Origin: Stomoxys calcitrans
Taxonomy: Eukaryota; Arthropoda; Insecta; Diptera; Muscidae
Direction: 5' to 3'
Length of the DNA stretch: 64,000 bases
Assembly: GCF_963082655.1 (NCBI RefSeq)
Contig: NC_081553.1
Span: forward strand, 227,429,827-227,493,826
The position numbers and the translations under genes are program-made. The notes beneath the pieces were generated by a model, which worked only from the letters and a program-made list of their open reading frames with translations, was not told where the DNA came from and did no database searches. Below are positions 1 to 9,861 of this stretch, piece by piece (position 1 is the stretch's first letter; each line of letters starts with the position of its first letter).

Positions 1-1754
1 TGTTGACCGAATTTACCACACCCGCATCTTTCTTAAGTTTTCCAATTGCTTGTTTTAATCCTTTCAAACTTTGTTATATTCTTTCACTGAATTCTCGAAT
101 CGAATTTTTTCCTTTGGATCATTTTTACTTCACATGTCGCGATAAACTGATTTTCCCCCGCAATTAGAAATGTTTATAAACATTGCATTTCAAGTGATGC
201 AAACTCTATTGTTTTTCGTAGTACAGGTCATGATCTTCATAGAGCTTTTTTGAATACGACACCGCAGAATGCGAATCTCGAGTAGTGAGGTACTGTGTAA
301 AGTTATCGTCTAACATTGATGTACATAACCTTTGCAATGAAATTAAAAACATTTTTTAGAGCTGATTATTCCCTCATTAATTATTGTCTATATTACCTTT
401 TCTGCCTTTGTGGTTGTAACAACCAGCATTATATGATTTTCCCCCTATAGTGCTAAATTCCTCTCTACGCATTGTGGTACCAAAAGCATATTCTAGTGGT
501 GGTTAAGTGCAAAGTGTGGGTTATACCCTATGCAAAGTGCAATGTCTTTGCTTACTATCGACAGCTAAATACAGCAAATTATAGTTAACTTTCACTTGGA
601 TAGCTCATCATTTAATGAGACCCTTTAACAAAGATAATTTTTTCCAGGCCTCATTAGTTTTAAAACATCAAGTAAGCATCACTTATTTATGCCAGGGTTG
701 TTCAAATTGTTTTGCGTTTAGTGGGCGGGAAATTTTTTCAGTTGAACGCGTGCTCTAGGTAAAAGGAGTTGATCGACAAAAGCTTTTCAGCACACACACA
801 CATACACACTTCCGGTGTAGACATTTTGTGATTGTCGATTGTATGGTGTTGAAAAATGTGCCAAACTTTAGTCTTGGAGTTGCAGTTGCTCTGCATACAT
901 AATTCTGGAAAATATTTTTGTGTTTATCTTTAAGAAAGAAAAATATGTGTATTGCGTGTTATGTGACAGTGTCCTTAAAACCTCCCAACAAGACAAAACA
1001 ATCAGTGTTCTCTTAAAAGATCTACCTATCTTTACGTAGACAAGTGTGTGCAAAGTGTGTTATCGTGAGACAGTGTCATTTGAAACCTACATTCATCGAG
1101 ACATAACAGTGACCTTTCATTCAATAAAATCGGTCTGTGCGTTTTTTCCATTCAAACAAAGCATTTCTATTCCAATTGAATCTTCCCTAATATGCAAGTG
1201 TATTTCTCTGTCTACCTGTGTTTCCAACCCATTTGGAAGTTTTGTATGTGTGTTAGTGGTAAAGTGTCATCATAAACCAATGTAGGTTATTTTTTCGTCC
1301 CAATATGCATTCGCGTTTCTCCAACTGGATATGTTCCGTGGCTGTGAAATTTAGTGTTCCCATGACAATTTTCAATATATGTAGTTTAACTGTGTCCCTA
1401 GGGAACCAACTTCATTACATAAAATTGTGACCTAGTGCTATCCAATACGATTTCATGGCCAACAAGTATACTTGCCTTTTTGACGATCAATTGCCCAAGG
1501 AATATCAAACGCTGTGTGAAGTTACATGGTAAGTTTATAATCATTTTCTTTAAGAAGTCAAGTGTTTGATATATGTGTATGAATCTTTGGAGAACAAAAA
1601 AGTTATTGTCTATAAACATTGGAAATTTGTTAACACAATATTTTGAATGAAGATACCTATCCCTCCCTCCCTCAAGTTTAAACAAATTAGGAGTAAGATT
1701 AGTTTGTATGATAGTCCACAAGCAGATTTAACTAGAGATTTTATACCACAGGCA
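1..1754. other. No recognisable gene (intergenic)
   Basis: I see no convincing coding region, RNA gene or mobile element. The sequence is AT-rich with short runs such as a (CA)n-type stretch near 790-815. Open frames here are short, lack domain-like composition and overlap on both strands. It could be intron or intergenic DNA of a neighbouring gene outside the window. Confidence 0.5.
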
Positions 1755-2480
1755 AAAAAGGGGTAAAAAATTTTAGCCCTAAGCCAGTAATCGGCTTATT
1801 GTGCGCTCTAACTGATCAAAGGTAACAACGAAACGTCTTTACCTGTGCTACTCGCATAATAACGTCGGAATCTGTTGTTGTTATAGCCACATTTTCCTGT
1901 GGAGGTGGCGATTCTCGTCAAGCTCCTGTGAGAGCAAACTCATTTCGGTCCAAAGGACTAATCGCCGCAGGGACACGATGGCCGTTGGTTATTTAAAAGC
2001 GCCAATAACTCGCCTTATCATGTCGAGCATCATAGGCACTCAGTATTTGTGCAAGAGCCGGTTGCCGGCCGGCCTCTCACTGAGACTCTCCGTTCGATAC
2101 TGCTGATTGTCCGCGACTACCGTTGCAGCTACTCTCTATGGAGTATTCCACTATCCGCAACCTGTAGACGGGCCCGGTAGCTCGCAGCTAAGCTTCACGT
2201 GACTGCAATGAACCCCACACAAATCGGACCTCCAGCCTGTGTGGAGCTCGCAGCTATCCCGAACCGGGGAATATGTGAAATGGGAAAGCTATGTATTGAC
2301 ATAGTAGATGTTCCAACATATCTTGGCTTTTCGCCACACTCTGTCACGTGATGTAATTATTCTGCGTAAGAGGACCTACGGGCCTTTGCGCCCTGTTATC
2401 ATATAAAGAGCCCTATTGATCTCTCTTTCCTTTTCCTCACCACCGGGTTTATTATGGGCAAACTTACTACCAATAAAGAT
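1755..2480. repeat. Dispersed repeat R, copy 1, next to a LINE-tail scrap
   Basis: About 1760-1830 matches the LINE 3' tail seen at 57000-57070 and 63690-63775 (CAGTAATCGGCTT then TGTGCGCTCTAA). From about 1870 a second block begins that recurs at 11225-11570 and 19560-19805. Its shared segments include GCGCCAATAACTCGCC, GCACTCAGTATTTGTGCAAG and CTGATTGTCCGCGACT. No protein domain is visible in it. It is probably an untranslated end of a retroelement, but the parent element is not identified. Confidence 0.6.
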
Positions 2481-2916
2481 ATTCCTACTCCTCGAGCTCT
2501 ACACGTTATGTATTATGTGAATGCCCACTTTCTGCCTGAGGTCCGGAAGTCCTGGTTTCTGCCGCGATTGTTAATTCATTCAAATCTCAAAAAAAAATAA
2601 AAAATAGGGTGGAATTCCTTTTTGCATGCACCCATGAGACGTTCCATTCCGTTTTATCATGCTAAACTGAACACAATTTATTGAACAATATAGATGGACT
2701 TTTCGTATTACATTTCCGGTAAAACAGTTTTAAACTTCAGGAATATAACTTACGGGAGCTAAGATCTCTATATATATACTCATGCACATCTCAAGGCCGC
2801 ATTTCCTTGATTGATAATTAACTTACGGGTATGATATGTAAAAAAAACTCAACTTAATTGAGACTCTCTAACGCCACACAAGACCCAAATGGATGGTGGA
2901 GGGCATACATTTGCCT
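2481..2916. other. No recognisable feature
   Basis: AT-rich sequence between repeat R and the 3' end of the LINE at 2917. I see no gene or repeat unit in it. Confidence 0.4.
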
Positions 2917-3103
2917 TATTTATTTATTTTTATTTTATTTATTAAATATCTGAAATCCTAGTACAACAAGACATAATATCTTATAAATTACAGTACTAGG
3001 TATAAGATGAAGATTTTTAAATACAGTAGATACAATTTCAAACTATAAATATATAAAAGTAAAAGTATAAAAATTAAGATTAAAAAATTATGTAGATTAC
3101 GCA

Positions 3104-5890
3104 TTACTGCAAATATGTTGACAAATCCTTTTTGAAGCGAGATGCGTTGCTAACTATTTGTAATGTTGTGGGGAGGTTGTTCCAAAGACGAATGGTATTT
3201 ATCAAAAACTGGTATTCAGACTTAGTTTTTCTGTAGCGTAACTGGATAATTTTTCTTCCACGATTGGAACGAGCGAATTGCAATTTCGTATAAAGGTATG
3301 ACGGTTCGCGAGTGTAGATTATTTTGTGTAGGAATGTAATACACCTAAATTGGAGTAAGTTGTCGAAACTCATGTTAAAAATTTTATACGAGTATGACGA
3401 TATTCTCTCCCGCCGACTTTTTTGAAAGATATATCTAGCTATGCTATTGTATGCTACGGTCAACAATCGTTTATCAGCACTATTACAGTTGGCAAATAAT
3501 TCGCATCCATACAGGAGCACTGGGACCAAATAGGTCTTTGCAAGCAGCATTCGAATATTCAGTGGGGTTGAGTTTTGTACAGCCCATAGATTTCTTAACA
3601 TGCCATATGTCTTTGCAATATTTCTTTGGATGTGATTAGTCCAGTTTAAGCGTTCGTTAAAGATTACACCGAGATTTGTTGCATTCAACACAAATTCAAT
3701 AACCGAGTTATTAATGTGTATTGGGGGTAGACTTTCTTTGTTTACTTTGTTGTTTGATATTAAAATGCATTTTGACTTTGTTGGATTGATTGTAAGATGG
3801 TTGCTGCTGGCCCATGTATATATGTTTAGTAAATCATTGTTTATATCATCAATACACTGGGCTATATTGTTTTTTTGTGAGCTGGCATACAATTGAACGT
3901 CATCGGCGTAAATGTGAACATCACAGTTACGTAAAATTGATGGTAAATCATTCACATACATGCTAAACAACAAAGGGCCCAAGATAGACCCTTGTGGCAC
4001 TCCTCTATTGACTGTTATTACATTCGATGTTAGATTATTATGGCATACAGATTGTGTTCTATTATATAGATATGTTGATAACAATCGACAAGCAGATTTA
4101 GCGAAATTGAATAATTTTCTTAGTTTCTCGAGCAAAATTTTGTGGTTAACTGTATCAAATGCCTTACTGTGATCTAGTAAAACTAGAATGCACGTCATAT
4201 TCTCATCCATTTTGCATCTTAATTCCTCAACTAAGTCAGTGAGAACTGTAATACAACTTCTTTGTGCCCTGTATCCAGATTGACGTTCAGTTAATAAATT
4301 GTGTCTGGCTATGTAATGATTGATCTGTTCGCATAAAAGTTTCTCCAATACTTTTGACAAAAAAGGTAAAATTGCAATTGGTCTAAAATCGCTATTCTTT
4401 TTTGGAAGTGGTATTATTTTCGAATACTTCCAGGAAGCAGGGAAATAAGACTTTGTTAAAATTGTATTAAATATATGTGTAAAGAAAGGTAGACATCTGG
4501 GTAACAATAATTTAAGAAATTTTGGGTTTAACCCGTCCATTCCTTCAGCGTTGGACTTTATTGAGCGAAATGCATGCAAAACTTCTGTCTGATCTGCACA
4601 ACGAAAAGAGAAGGAGTTTTGTGGAACAAAACAATTTCTCAGTGTCAATTGGTTTGAAAAGTTAGTGACTGGATCAGTGGTGTTTAAATTAGCAAATTGT
4701 GAGTTTAATTCATCCAAGTTGATTTCAACCGGTGCTTTATTTTTTTGTCCTATTCCGATGTTGCGTATGATCTTCCATTTAGATCCACTATCGACTGCAG
4801 TAGAGAATTTTTGCTGATAATATTGGTTTTTTGCAGTCTTTATTGAATCCGAAACTTTTTTTCTTGCCTTTTTGAACTGGTCGTAGAGCAAGTGGGTTTT
4901 AAAACGTTTCCATCTCTTGTACAGCTCATCTCTGTAGTTAATTAGGCGTCTGATCTCTTGGCTAAACCATGGCTGTTGATTGTTGCACACAATTCGAGAT
5001 TTTAAGGGAACACAAGCGTTGTAAAGATTTGTGATATGGTACTCCATATAATCTATTTGATCTTCGACAGAGTCTAAATTATAGACCACGCTCCAATTAA
5101 TTTCATTTTCTAATGTCCAGAGACTGTGGAAGTCAATTTTGCTAAAATCTCTGTACACTGTTTGAGATTTTGCTCTGTCAACAAAGGTGTCATAAGTAAT
5201 GAAAATCAGATCATGTTTTGAGAAAGTTGATGCAGAAAGTTGATCGTATAGTAATATTTTAGACGTGCAGTTGACAAAGAAAGCATCAAGAAGTGTGTTT
5301 CCAGCAGAGGAAAAATGTGTTGGTGTTGATGTATTTACTGAGTAGAGACCCAGTGTATTCATAGACTCCATAAGTTTTTTCTCGACTAAGAGATTGCTGT
5401 TAAAGTCTCCAGCGATGATAACATCATTGTAGTAAACCGAATGTGTTTCAATTACGCGTAATAGATTATTGAATGGAATATTTCGGTTGGGTCGGTATAA
5501 AGTTCCCAAAAGAATTTTAGATCCTTTTGTTATCAGCTCCAAGAATATATATTCAATTTCACTATCGGTTTCAGACTTGATTTTTACGCTGCATTTTAAT
5601 TCCTTACGAATGTATATACACACGCCGCCTGCATTGGATACTCGATCAGCTCGAAATAGATTGTAGTCCGAAAGATTATATACAAAATCATTAAGTTCTG
5701 GGTGGAACCACGTCTCGGATACACATACAATATCGATGCTGGAGGAAGTAAATATGTTTCTAAGCTCGTCCATTTTGTTGTTAAGGCTTTGTGCATTGAT
5801 GTGGACAATAGAAATTCCATGTTTTTGTTTCGAGAGCACCCTAACCATTCTGTATAAACCGTCATTGGAACAGTGTCTTATATTAGTCAT
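3104..5890 (-). CDS. LINE ORF2: AP-type endonuclease plus reverse transcriptase
   Basis: This is a 928-codon uninterrupted frame. The N-terminal 230 or so residues carry the apurinic-endonuclease-like motifs: HINAQSLNNK (Asn), VSETW (Glu), GDFNSN (Asp/Asn), an LLDAFFVN block, and SKHDLIF (SxHD, catalytic His). The reverse transcriptase follows with FRPIAILPFLSKVLEKLL, QSGYRAQRSC, LLDHSKAFDTV, GVPQGSILGPLLF and the catalytic YADDVQLY, then the thumb block NLGVIFNERLNW. In this class the enzyme nicks target DNA and primes cDNA synthesis there. All catalytic residues I can identify are present, so the protein may be functional, but the element lacks most of ORF1 and presumably its 5' promoter. 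No RNase H domain is visible. Confidence 0.93.
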   Translation of the reverse strand: MTNIRHCSNDGLYRMVRVLSKQKHGISIVHINAQSLNNKMDELRNIFTSSSIDIVCVSETWFHPELNDFVYNLSDYNLFRADRVSNAGGVCIYIRKELKCSVKIKSETDSEIEYIFLELITKGSKILLGTLYRPNRNIPFNNLLRVIETHSVYYNDVIIAGDFNSNLLVEKKLMESMNTLGLYSVNTSTPTHFSSAGNTLLDAFFVNCTSKILLYDQLSASTFSKHDLIFITYDTFVDRAKSQTVYRDFSKIDFHSLWTLENEINWSVVYNLDSVEDQIDYMEYHITNLYNACVPLKSRIVCNNQQPWFSQEIRRLINYRDELYKRWKRFKTHLLYDQFKKARKKVSDSIKTAKNQYYQQKFSTAVDSGSKWKIIRNIGIGQKNKAPVEINLDELNSQFANLNTTDPVTNFSNQLTLRNCFVPQNSFSFRCADQTEVLHAFRSIKSNAEGMDGLNPKFLKLLLPRCLPFFTHIFNTILTKSYFPASWKYSKIIPLPKKNSDFRPIAILPFLSKVLEKLLCEQINHYIARHNLLTERQSGYRAQRSCITVLTDLVEELRCKMDENMTCILVLLDHSKAFDTVNHKILLEKLRKLFNFAKSACRLLSTYLYNRTQSVCHNNLTSNVITVNRGVPQGSILGPLLFSMYVNDLPSILRNCDVHIYADDVQLYASSQKNNIAQCIDDINNDLLNIYTWASSNHLTINPTKSKCILISNNKVNKESLPPIHINNSVIEFVLNATNLGVIFNERLNWTNHIQRNIAKTYGMLRNLWAVQNSTPLNIRMLLAKTYLVPVLLYGCELFANCNSADKRLLTVAYNSIARYIFQKSRRERISSYSYKIFNMSFDNLLQFRCITFLHKIIYTREPSYLYTKLQFARSNRGRKIIQLRYRKTKSEYQFLINTIRLWNNLPTTLQIVSNASRFKKDLSTYLQ

Positions 5891-6091
5891 CGATACAAAT
5901 GATTAAAAAGCAACGCATGTAAATAGTATTTGTAGTTGTATGATTTAATGGGATTATGACATTGGTTGGTGAGATAGAGGTTATTTCTAGTATTAATAAA
6001 ATATTCTGGTAAAGTACTAATTTTTTTTAATTTTATGTAATTTATGCAAAGTTTTAATAATCTTAAGAAATTAATTTTTGTTGACGCCGAA

Positions 6092-6420
6092 TTAAAGTTG
6101 TTCAATATTGTTTTCCAAGCGTAAAATATTTGGTTCAACTGCCACACGAAAAAATTGGTCGAGTTGATTTAATGAATCTACGCGAGTACCTTTTTCTTCG
6201 TTTTTAATCTTTACATATACGAGCCCGCGTAATGTAAATGCAGTAGAAATTAGCTTTTGCTTTTTCATTTTGAGAGCTGTCTGAAATATTTTGTAGTTAT
6301 CTTTAGTTAAGTCTTCATTTAGCGAAGCCAGCCTAGCATTCTTGGCGCTTAAAACCCTTTGAATAGCAATAAAATCAGCAAATGTTACCGAAAACAATGA
6401 AATTTTTAAAATTCTAGAGG
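6092..6420 (-). pseudogene. LINE ORF1 C-terminal fragment (FP-like C-terminal domain)
   Basis: Read on the minus strand, an open segment begins just after an in-frame TAA near 6425 and ends at 6092. It contains FSVTFADFIAIQRVLSAK, then NEDLTKDNYKIFQTAL, then TLRGLVYVKIKNEEKGTRV. This spacing resembles the C-terminal domain shared by insect LINE ORF1 proteins and baculovirus FP-type proteins, whose usual pattern is Nedlt..n..lf..a followed by WTxxGxIyVk. No ATG opens the segment, so it is the 3' part of a 5'-truncated ORF1. ORF1 proteins of this kind bind element RNA. The assignment is by pattern recognition and is less certain than ORF2. Confidence 0.65.
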
Positions 6421-7150
6421 GGGCTTAAAATTTTCTGGTTAGTGCTTAACTCACCCCAGTTGCCTTTTTACACTTAAGGATATATGCCAAATTTGAGCAA
6501 AATTCTACGAAAAAAGGTAGGAATCCTAGGACCTCCCTACAGCTCTTAAGACTTTTCGAACCGACTCAAAATTTTGTTTTGTATAACATCTTTGTTTATA
6601 TTAGCCGATGTAATTCCTCTGCACTCGAGTATACATGCCGGGATTGATTTAGAATCATTCGTGAACAAGTATAGCTCTCCCTCCCCCAATATGCGACTAC
6701 AACTACAATCCCTCAACTGATCGAGTAACTGAGATGCGATCTAATGTACATGCAAAGGCAGAGGGAGTAGCATTAAAATTAAAAAATCCATAAGAGTGGC
6801 AAAGAATATAAGCGTAATTTATTTCTGGGACACTTAAAACACAGTAATTTGAGCGCCGTTATTGGCAGATTGTGGTGTACTGTCTAATCTTTCACATTTG
6901 GTGACGTAGAGGTGGCTGAATCGAAGAGACACACAGGGCTATTCGTCGCATTAGTGGTCTCCCATCTGATGAACAACAATTACAATTTACAATGTTATGT
7001 CACTCCCGGCATCCAAATGGTGCAAGTCGCTAAGCCCCGTCAGAATTTCAACACAGCTGCTGTAGAATTTTGATGTACCAGGAGTCGAATACCTGTCTGA
7101 GAGTTTTCAAATTTCTCTCTGGTCATTTTTATAGGTCTTGAAGTCTAATA
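6421..7150. other. No recognisable gene
   Basis: I see no domain, tandem repeat or terminal inverted repeat here. The sequence lies between the 5' truncation point of the LINE and the decayed retroelement scraps beginning near 7190. Confidence 0.4.
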
Positions 7151-7189
7151 AATGGCAAGTGCGATTGCGCTACAGAATTTAGGGAGCCA

Positions 7190-7620
7190 TTCGAGCAAGG
7201 AAGTATCGAACAGGCCGATTTCCCTCTTCTCTATAGGAGGCACTTCTCCTCCAGAGCCTTTTTGGAAATTTACAATTATCAGCATGAATTTCAAAAATTG
7301 CCTAACACACCATATTCGGTTATGGCTGAGTTCTCAATCAGTCCAAACGTTGCCATAGGACGGTCCTCTGGACTTTTGACCTTACGAAGGCTTTTTATAC
7401 GTCGTAAGCTTTACTTCACTTTTTGGAAACATTGCCAACAACTAGCTCTTACAAATGCAAAATTGCCCACTAACGTTCCATGATAAACAAAGAAACCTTG
7501 TTCACCACGTGCAAAGCAATTGTCCGCCCTGTGGTAAGTTATGCAGTGCCAGTGTGGTCTTCTCAGCTATATGAGACGCATTGGAATAATATTCAGATCT
7601 ATCAGAATGCCACTCTGTGA
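7190..7620 (+). pseudogene. Decayed jockey-type reverse transcriptase scraps
   Basis: At 7483-7617 the plus strand reads ETLFTTCKAIVRPVVSYA then VPVWSSQLYETHWNNIQ, ending at TGA. That is the thumb/connection block typical of jockey-clade RTs (usually TYKA.vRPv..YAsPiWs). Upstream, NRPISLFS near 7216 and YNYQHEFQKL near 7275 resemble the RT blocks yRPISLLs and QHGFRk, in a different frame. The pieces are out of frame with each other and split by an unrelated 135-bp repeat unit, so this is a relic. The upstream assignments are weak; the 7483-7617 segment is the solid part. Confidence 0.6.
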
Positions 7621-7805
7621 ACTGGAAAATTTCATAACACAACAAAAGTTGTGCACACCATCTTATATTAGCTGAGTTCTCAATCAGTCCAAATGTTGAC
7701 ATAGGATGGTCCTCTGGACTTTTGACCCAACATAGTTTTTCAGTACGTCAGACCTATTACGCTGTTTGTGGACAATGCTGACAAGTCGCTCTTGCAAATG
7801 CAAAT
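7325..7805 (+). repeat. Direct repeat, two copies of a ~135-bp unit
   Basis: The unit at 7325-7460 recurs with moderate divergence at 7671-7805. Both start with GCTGAGTTCTCAATCAGTCC, share GGTCCTCTGGACTTTTGACC and end in CTCTTACAAATGCAAA or a close variant. The copies are about 346 bp apart and flank the RT scrap at 7483-7617. The second copy also occurs directly after TTATATTA. The parent family is unknown. Confidence 0.7.
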
Positions 7806-7814
7806 GAACAGGAG

Positions 7815-8005
7815 GCTAACTTCTCAAGCTCAATTATAAGGGAACTCCTTTTTATAGCCTAATCCCAACTACGAGCCGCAGAGCGAACCTCGCATGGCTT
7901 CTATGCATGGCATAGAATGGCATAACAAATATCGTAAACACTAGAAGTGGTTAACTACCGCTCAATATTTATCTGGTGTTCTCGACCGGAATCGGACCCG
8001 GGCCC
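7815..8005 (-). mobile_element. tRNA-derived SINE, decayed fragment
   Basis: In reverse complement this retains a B-box-like stretch (GGTCCGATTCC, against GGTTCGAATCC in the intact copy at 33887-34203) followed by GAGAACACCA, and the 3' body (GGCTATAAAAAGGAG and TTATAATTGAGCTTGAG-like blocks). The middle is rearranged. It is a diverged copy or fragment. Confidence 0.5.
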
Positions 8006-8089
8006 ACCACAGTCCCTTTTAACGAGAATAGAATATTTGGCCGCGAATACTTGTGTGGTCGCCAGTCAATGTTGAATTTACGCATAAAA

Positions 8090-8400
8090 AATCTAATCCT
8101 CTTAGAATGAAACGGGTAGTTCTTCAAGGTAGGGTAATATCACCGGTTTTGTTTACGTTCTCAAACCTGTAAAGGTTGACATCGAGAATACATATATCAT
8201 ATGCTAACGATTGTACGACCATGGCTTTTGGCCCCTACCTTGATGGCAAATGCGATGGTTTAGTGTGTCTTACCTATCTTGCTGCTTATTTCGAAGACTC
8301 GTCACCAAATCTTAACTCAGATTGCTCACACCATGTACTCTTAGTCGTAGAATTCCTGGATCTGGATACTCAACAAAATCAAGCAGACGAAAGATAGAGC
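8090..8400 (+). pseudogene. Jockey-type reverse transcriptase fragment with degenerate YADD box
   Basis: Plus-strand reading gives VLQGRVISPVLFTFSNL, an in-frame stop, then IHISYANDCTTMAFGPYLDG and LAAYFEDSS. This matches the jockey-type order of a GVPQGgVLSPlLFn block, then VSYADDCTIMAsG, then a block ending in FF.sr. The catalytic YADD has become YAND, and a stop and at least one frameshift follow, so it is dead. It sits out of RT order relative to the thumb fragment at 7483-7617, so the two come from separate or rearranged insertions. Confidence 0.72.
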
Positions 8401-8599
8401 ACAACAAACTGCTACAACAACAACAGAGGAAGTTCTCATACAGTCACTCTGTCCGTCCGTTTGTTATTGTTGTAAAGAGTGTGTTGTACACTGAAGCGGC
8501 AGGAGGCCATCGGGTTAATCCGGTGCGTAAAACCGGCGGCCATGGTATTGGGCCGTCTATAGAAATCACGACAGCGTTCGAACGAATGAAGATATAGAC

Positions 8600-8985
8600 T
8601 TTATTTGGCACAGAAACATTTTATTAATGTAGGTCGTATTTGGCCCATAGGCAGTACCCACCTATGGGCCAAATAGGTTTATATTTGGATGTAGCTCTCA
8701 TATAACATGATCCTTCGTTTTGGCTTCTTGTACCCAGAGAAGGCGCAACTGTTTTCCGATTTGGCTTTTGCCCTGAGTATTTTGTTATGACTTGCAACAT
8801 CCATGCCAAGTATGGTCCAAATCGGTCCATATAAAAATTCTACTACGTATCTCGATAACTGTGTTAATAGCGATCTCGGATTAGCAGATTTCCACCAGAG
8901 ACTTTGGTCTGCCGCTACCTGTGGTATCACAATGGACACGAACGGTCTAAGTGAGTCTGTAAAGAAGGCCACTATAATCTAATCT
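8600..8985 (+). mobile_element. Helentron-like family, internal monomer fragment
   Basis: This contains degenerate monomers of the dominant family: TTCCGATTTGGCT, TTTTGTTATGACTT, CCAAGTATGGTCCAAATCGG and a GGTTTATATTTGGATGTAGC variant. Neither terminal motif is present. It begins at a 14-bp perfect inverted repeat (8638-8651 and 8661-8674), which suggests a small inversion or snap-back at the edge. Confidence 0.6.
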
Positions 8986-9336
8986 GGCCAACACACGTCT
9001 TAAGGTCTAATTCTAGCCCATGAAGATCCTCATTGTAATATTTCTTCAAAAAAAGGTTATAAACAAAATTTTGATCATTTCATTTAGGTAATTGAACATA
9101 AAATGGAAGCTTTCATATAATTAAAAACTTACTTTGTGTTTATGGAAAACTTTTTTCAGCCTCTTTGAAAAAAAGTAGGGCAGTTTCATTCTTCTTCTAA
9201 TCATTTCTGCTTTAATTTGGAATTTTATACAAATCGAATGCCTTAACTGGAATATCATATCCCGCTTATTTCGATAAATATTATTTACAATTAACTCTAT
9301 TGTAATAAAATTAACAACCTAGTACTATTTACTACA
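8986..9336. other. AT-rich sequence 3' of the UXT-like gene
   Basis: This lies just beyond the stop codon of the minus-strand UXT-like gene and presumably holds its 3'UTR. I see no exact AATAAA on the minus strand within the first 100 nt; AAATAA- and TTATTACAA-type sequences occur. Nothing else is recognised. Confidence 0.35.
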
Positions 9337-9768
9337 CTATTTCTTTTCATTCTCCATCAATTGTTGTTGTTCGGCCATATACATAAGGGCCACCTTGATT
9401 TCCGAACGTTTCTTTATGCTTTCCTCCCGCAACACATCACATTCATTATTTAACATTTTCACCTTGACATCGGCAAACTTGATAGCTTCCTCTGCGGTGA
9501 AAGGTATATAAATGCCTTTGCCCACATCCACCAAAATTTCGTCAAGATTATCCACTTTGGCCTGAATAAAGAAATTGCCACCAATGTTCATTTGAGTCTT
9601 ATAGCCATCGGGGAGATTTTCACGCATGGTTTGTATGGTATTTTTAAGTTGGATAAATTCCATAATTTCCTCATTGTATATGTTAATGTACTTCTCCAAA
9701 TGTTTCAAATCTTCCTTGAGATAGTCGTTGATAAATACCTCAAGATTTTCATGGGAAAGCTTTGCCAT
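9337..9768 (-). CDS. UXT: UXT-like prefoldin-family protein
   Basis: A 143-residue protein; human UXT is about 157. The order matches UXT: an N-terminal coiled coil (VFINDYLKEDLKHLEKY, then EFIQLKNTIQTMRENLP), the beta-hairpin core of alpha-class prefoldins (MNIGGNFFIQAKV, then ILVDVGKGIYIPFTAEEA), and a C-terminal coiled coil (KFADVKVKMLNNEC onward). UXT is a small prefoldin-like subunit known in the R2TP/URI prefoldin-like complex and as a nuclear cofactor. I chose the ATG at 9768 because the upstream in-frame ATG (9819) lies in what reads as an intron: a splice acceptor TTTTCCCTTACAG ends at 9793. The frame is clean, and this is one of only two host genes I can support here. The ortholog assignment is strong; the function is inferred from the family. 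Confidence 0.9.
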   Translation of the reverse strand: MAKLSHENLEVFINDYLKEDLKHLEKYINIYNEEIMEFIQLKNTIQTMRENLPDGYKTQMNIGGNFFIQAKVDNLDEILVDVGKGIYIPFTAEEAIKFADVKVKMLNNECDVLREESIKKRSEIKVALMYMAEQQQLMENEKK

Positions 9769-9792
9769 ATTCCAAGGATGGTGGTTAGTTGG

Positions 9793-9861
9793 CTGTAAGG
9801 GAAAATTGATATAAAACATTTCAGTTTTTCTTACGGGGATAACAGTAAAAACTTAACAAAC
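9793..9861 (-). other. Putative 69-nt 5'UTR intron of the UXT-like gene
   Basis: On the minus strand an acceptable donor (GAG|GTTTGT, intron beginning at 9861) and a strong acceptor (TTTTCCCTTACAG| ending at 9793) define a 69-nt intron, the usual size in flies. It would leave 24 nt of UTR before the ATG at 9768. An alternative donor (CCCC|GTAAGA) would give 42 nt, which is unusually short. This is inferred from splice signals only. Confidence 0.55.

Larger units (their letters stand above)
2917..6420 (-). mobile_element. Non-LTR retrotransposon (CR1/jockey-like), 5'-truncated, ORF2 intact
   Basis: On the minus strand the order is a C-terminal piece of ORF1 (6420-6092), a spacer of about 200 nt, a complete ORF2 (5890-3104), a short 3'UTR, and an A/T-rich tail of ATAAAT-like units at 2948-2917. 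The absence of most of ORF1 fits 5' truncation during target-primed reverse transcription. The ORF2 frame is uninterrupted, which suggests a recent insertion compared with the other LINEs here. The clade is uncertain: the RT box YADDVQLY and the FP-like ORF1 domain favour CR1-related elements over classical jockey. Confidence 0.85.

Noticed and set aside
2885..2908. GGATGGTGGAGGGCATAC as a Helentron-like terminus
   Set aside because: The motif is imperfect, and none of the adjoining family sequence (5' block, monomers or stem-loop) is present. Probably coincidence.
5469..5666. Plus-strand frames inside 3104-5890
   Set aside because: Antisense shadows of the LINE ORF2.
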